Shown here: positions 5,376 to 5,493 of the stretch, piece by piece | How positions within the stretch are numbered: position 1 is the stretch's first letter | Layout: the number at the start of each line of letters is the position of its first letter | Source: Bacillota bacterium | GTDB lineage: Bacteria; Bacillota; Clostridia; Clostridiales; Clostridiaceae | Length of the DNA: 5,493 nucleotides | Direction of reading: 5' to 3' | NCBI GenBank assembly: GCA_030706015.1 | Contig: JAUZPI010000161.1 | Span: 1 to 5,493, forward strand | Notes under the pieces: model-generated | What the model was told of the DNA's origin: nothing | Seen by the model: only the letters and a program-made list of their open reading frames with translations | Databases searched by the model: none | Position numbers and translations under genes: made by a program

Positions 5376-5450
5376 GGTGGCTCACCGGGGAATCGAACCC
5401 CGGACAACATGATTAAAAGTCATGTGCTCTACCGACTGAGCTAGTGAACC
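5375..5450 (-). tRNA. tRNA-Lys (anticodon UUU)
   Basis: This 76-base tRNA folds as a full cloverleaf. The acceptor stem GGTTCAC/GTGAGCC has one G-U pair, the anticodon arm is CATGA-CTTTTAA-TCATG with anticodon TTT (plus-strand positions 5415-5417), and the T arm is CCGGG-GTTCGAT-CCCCGG-like with TTCGA. CCA is encoded at the 3' end (5375-5377). It reads both lysine codons, AAA and AAG. It lies about 6 bases downstream of 5S rRNA and is the last gene of that rRNA operon. Confidence 0.97.
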
Positions 5451-5456
5451 TTATGT

Positions 5457-5493
5457 AGACCTGGCAACTACCTACTCTTCCACAGGGCCTCCC
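5457..5493 (-). rRNA. rrf: 5S ribosomal RNA, 3' end only (partial)
   Basis: The minus strand reads GGGAGGCCCTGTGGAAGAGT and then AGGTAGTTGCCAGGT, the conserved 3' portion of bacterial 5S rRNA ending in helix I (GCCAGGT). Most of the ~117-base gene lies beyond the right edge. The mature 3' end is placed a few bases after CCAGGT and is uncertain by about 3 bases. It belongs to a different rRNA operon from the 16S at the left edge, with the same orientation. Confidence 0.88.

Overview
The window looks like a low-GC Firmicute, most likely a Clostridium or close relative. The coding DNA is strongly AT-rich, the genes carry AGGAG-type ribosome binding sites, and the partial 16S end reads as clostridial. 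The gene set (spore-former-type cell-wall amidase, LysM protein, family-4-like uracil-DNA glycosylase, class-V aminotransferase) fits. I cannot name a species from sequence alone.

The layout is a five-gene island of about 4.8 kb between two ribosomal RNA operons that both point to the minus strand. At the right edge, an upstream operon ends with the 3' end of 5S rRNA, a tRNA-Lys(UUU) with encoded CCA and a strong terminator. At the left edge, the next operon begins with its promoter(s), a leader with a boxA antitermination signal and hairpins, and the first ~41 bases of 16S rRNA.

Between them, from right to left: a membrane-anchored Amidase_3 cell-wall hydrolase (minus) and a membrane-anchored LysM protein (plus) converge on a shared bidirectional terminator. 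Next come a short uracil-DNA glycosylase-like gene (plus) and a divergent lipoprotein of unknown function (minus). Last is a class-V aminotransferase (minus) of the serine-pyruvate/alanine-glyoxylate type. Most of these genes appear to be transcribed singly. The only two that could share a function are the amidase and the LysM protein, both acting at the cell wall. For four of the five genes the longest reading frame starts upstream of, or inside, the ribosome binding site, so the starts given here are shorter.

The most unusual part is positions 451-553, between the aminotransferase stop codon and its terminator. It is a GC-richer block that folds into a very long hairpin (about 33 bp over 73 bases) followed by a second hairpin. 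It codes for nothing visible and looks like an inserted repeat or structured RNA, possibly a remnant of an IS200/IS605-type element end.
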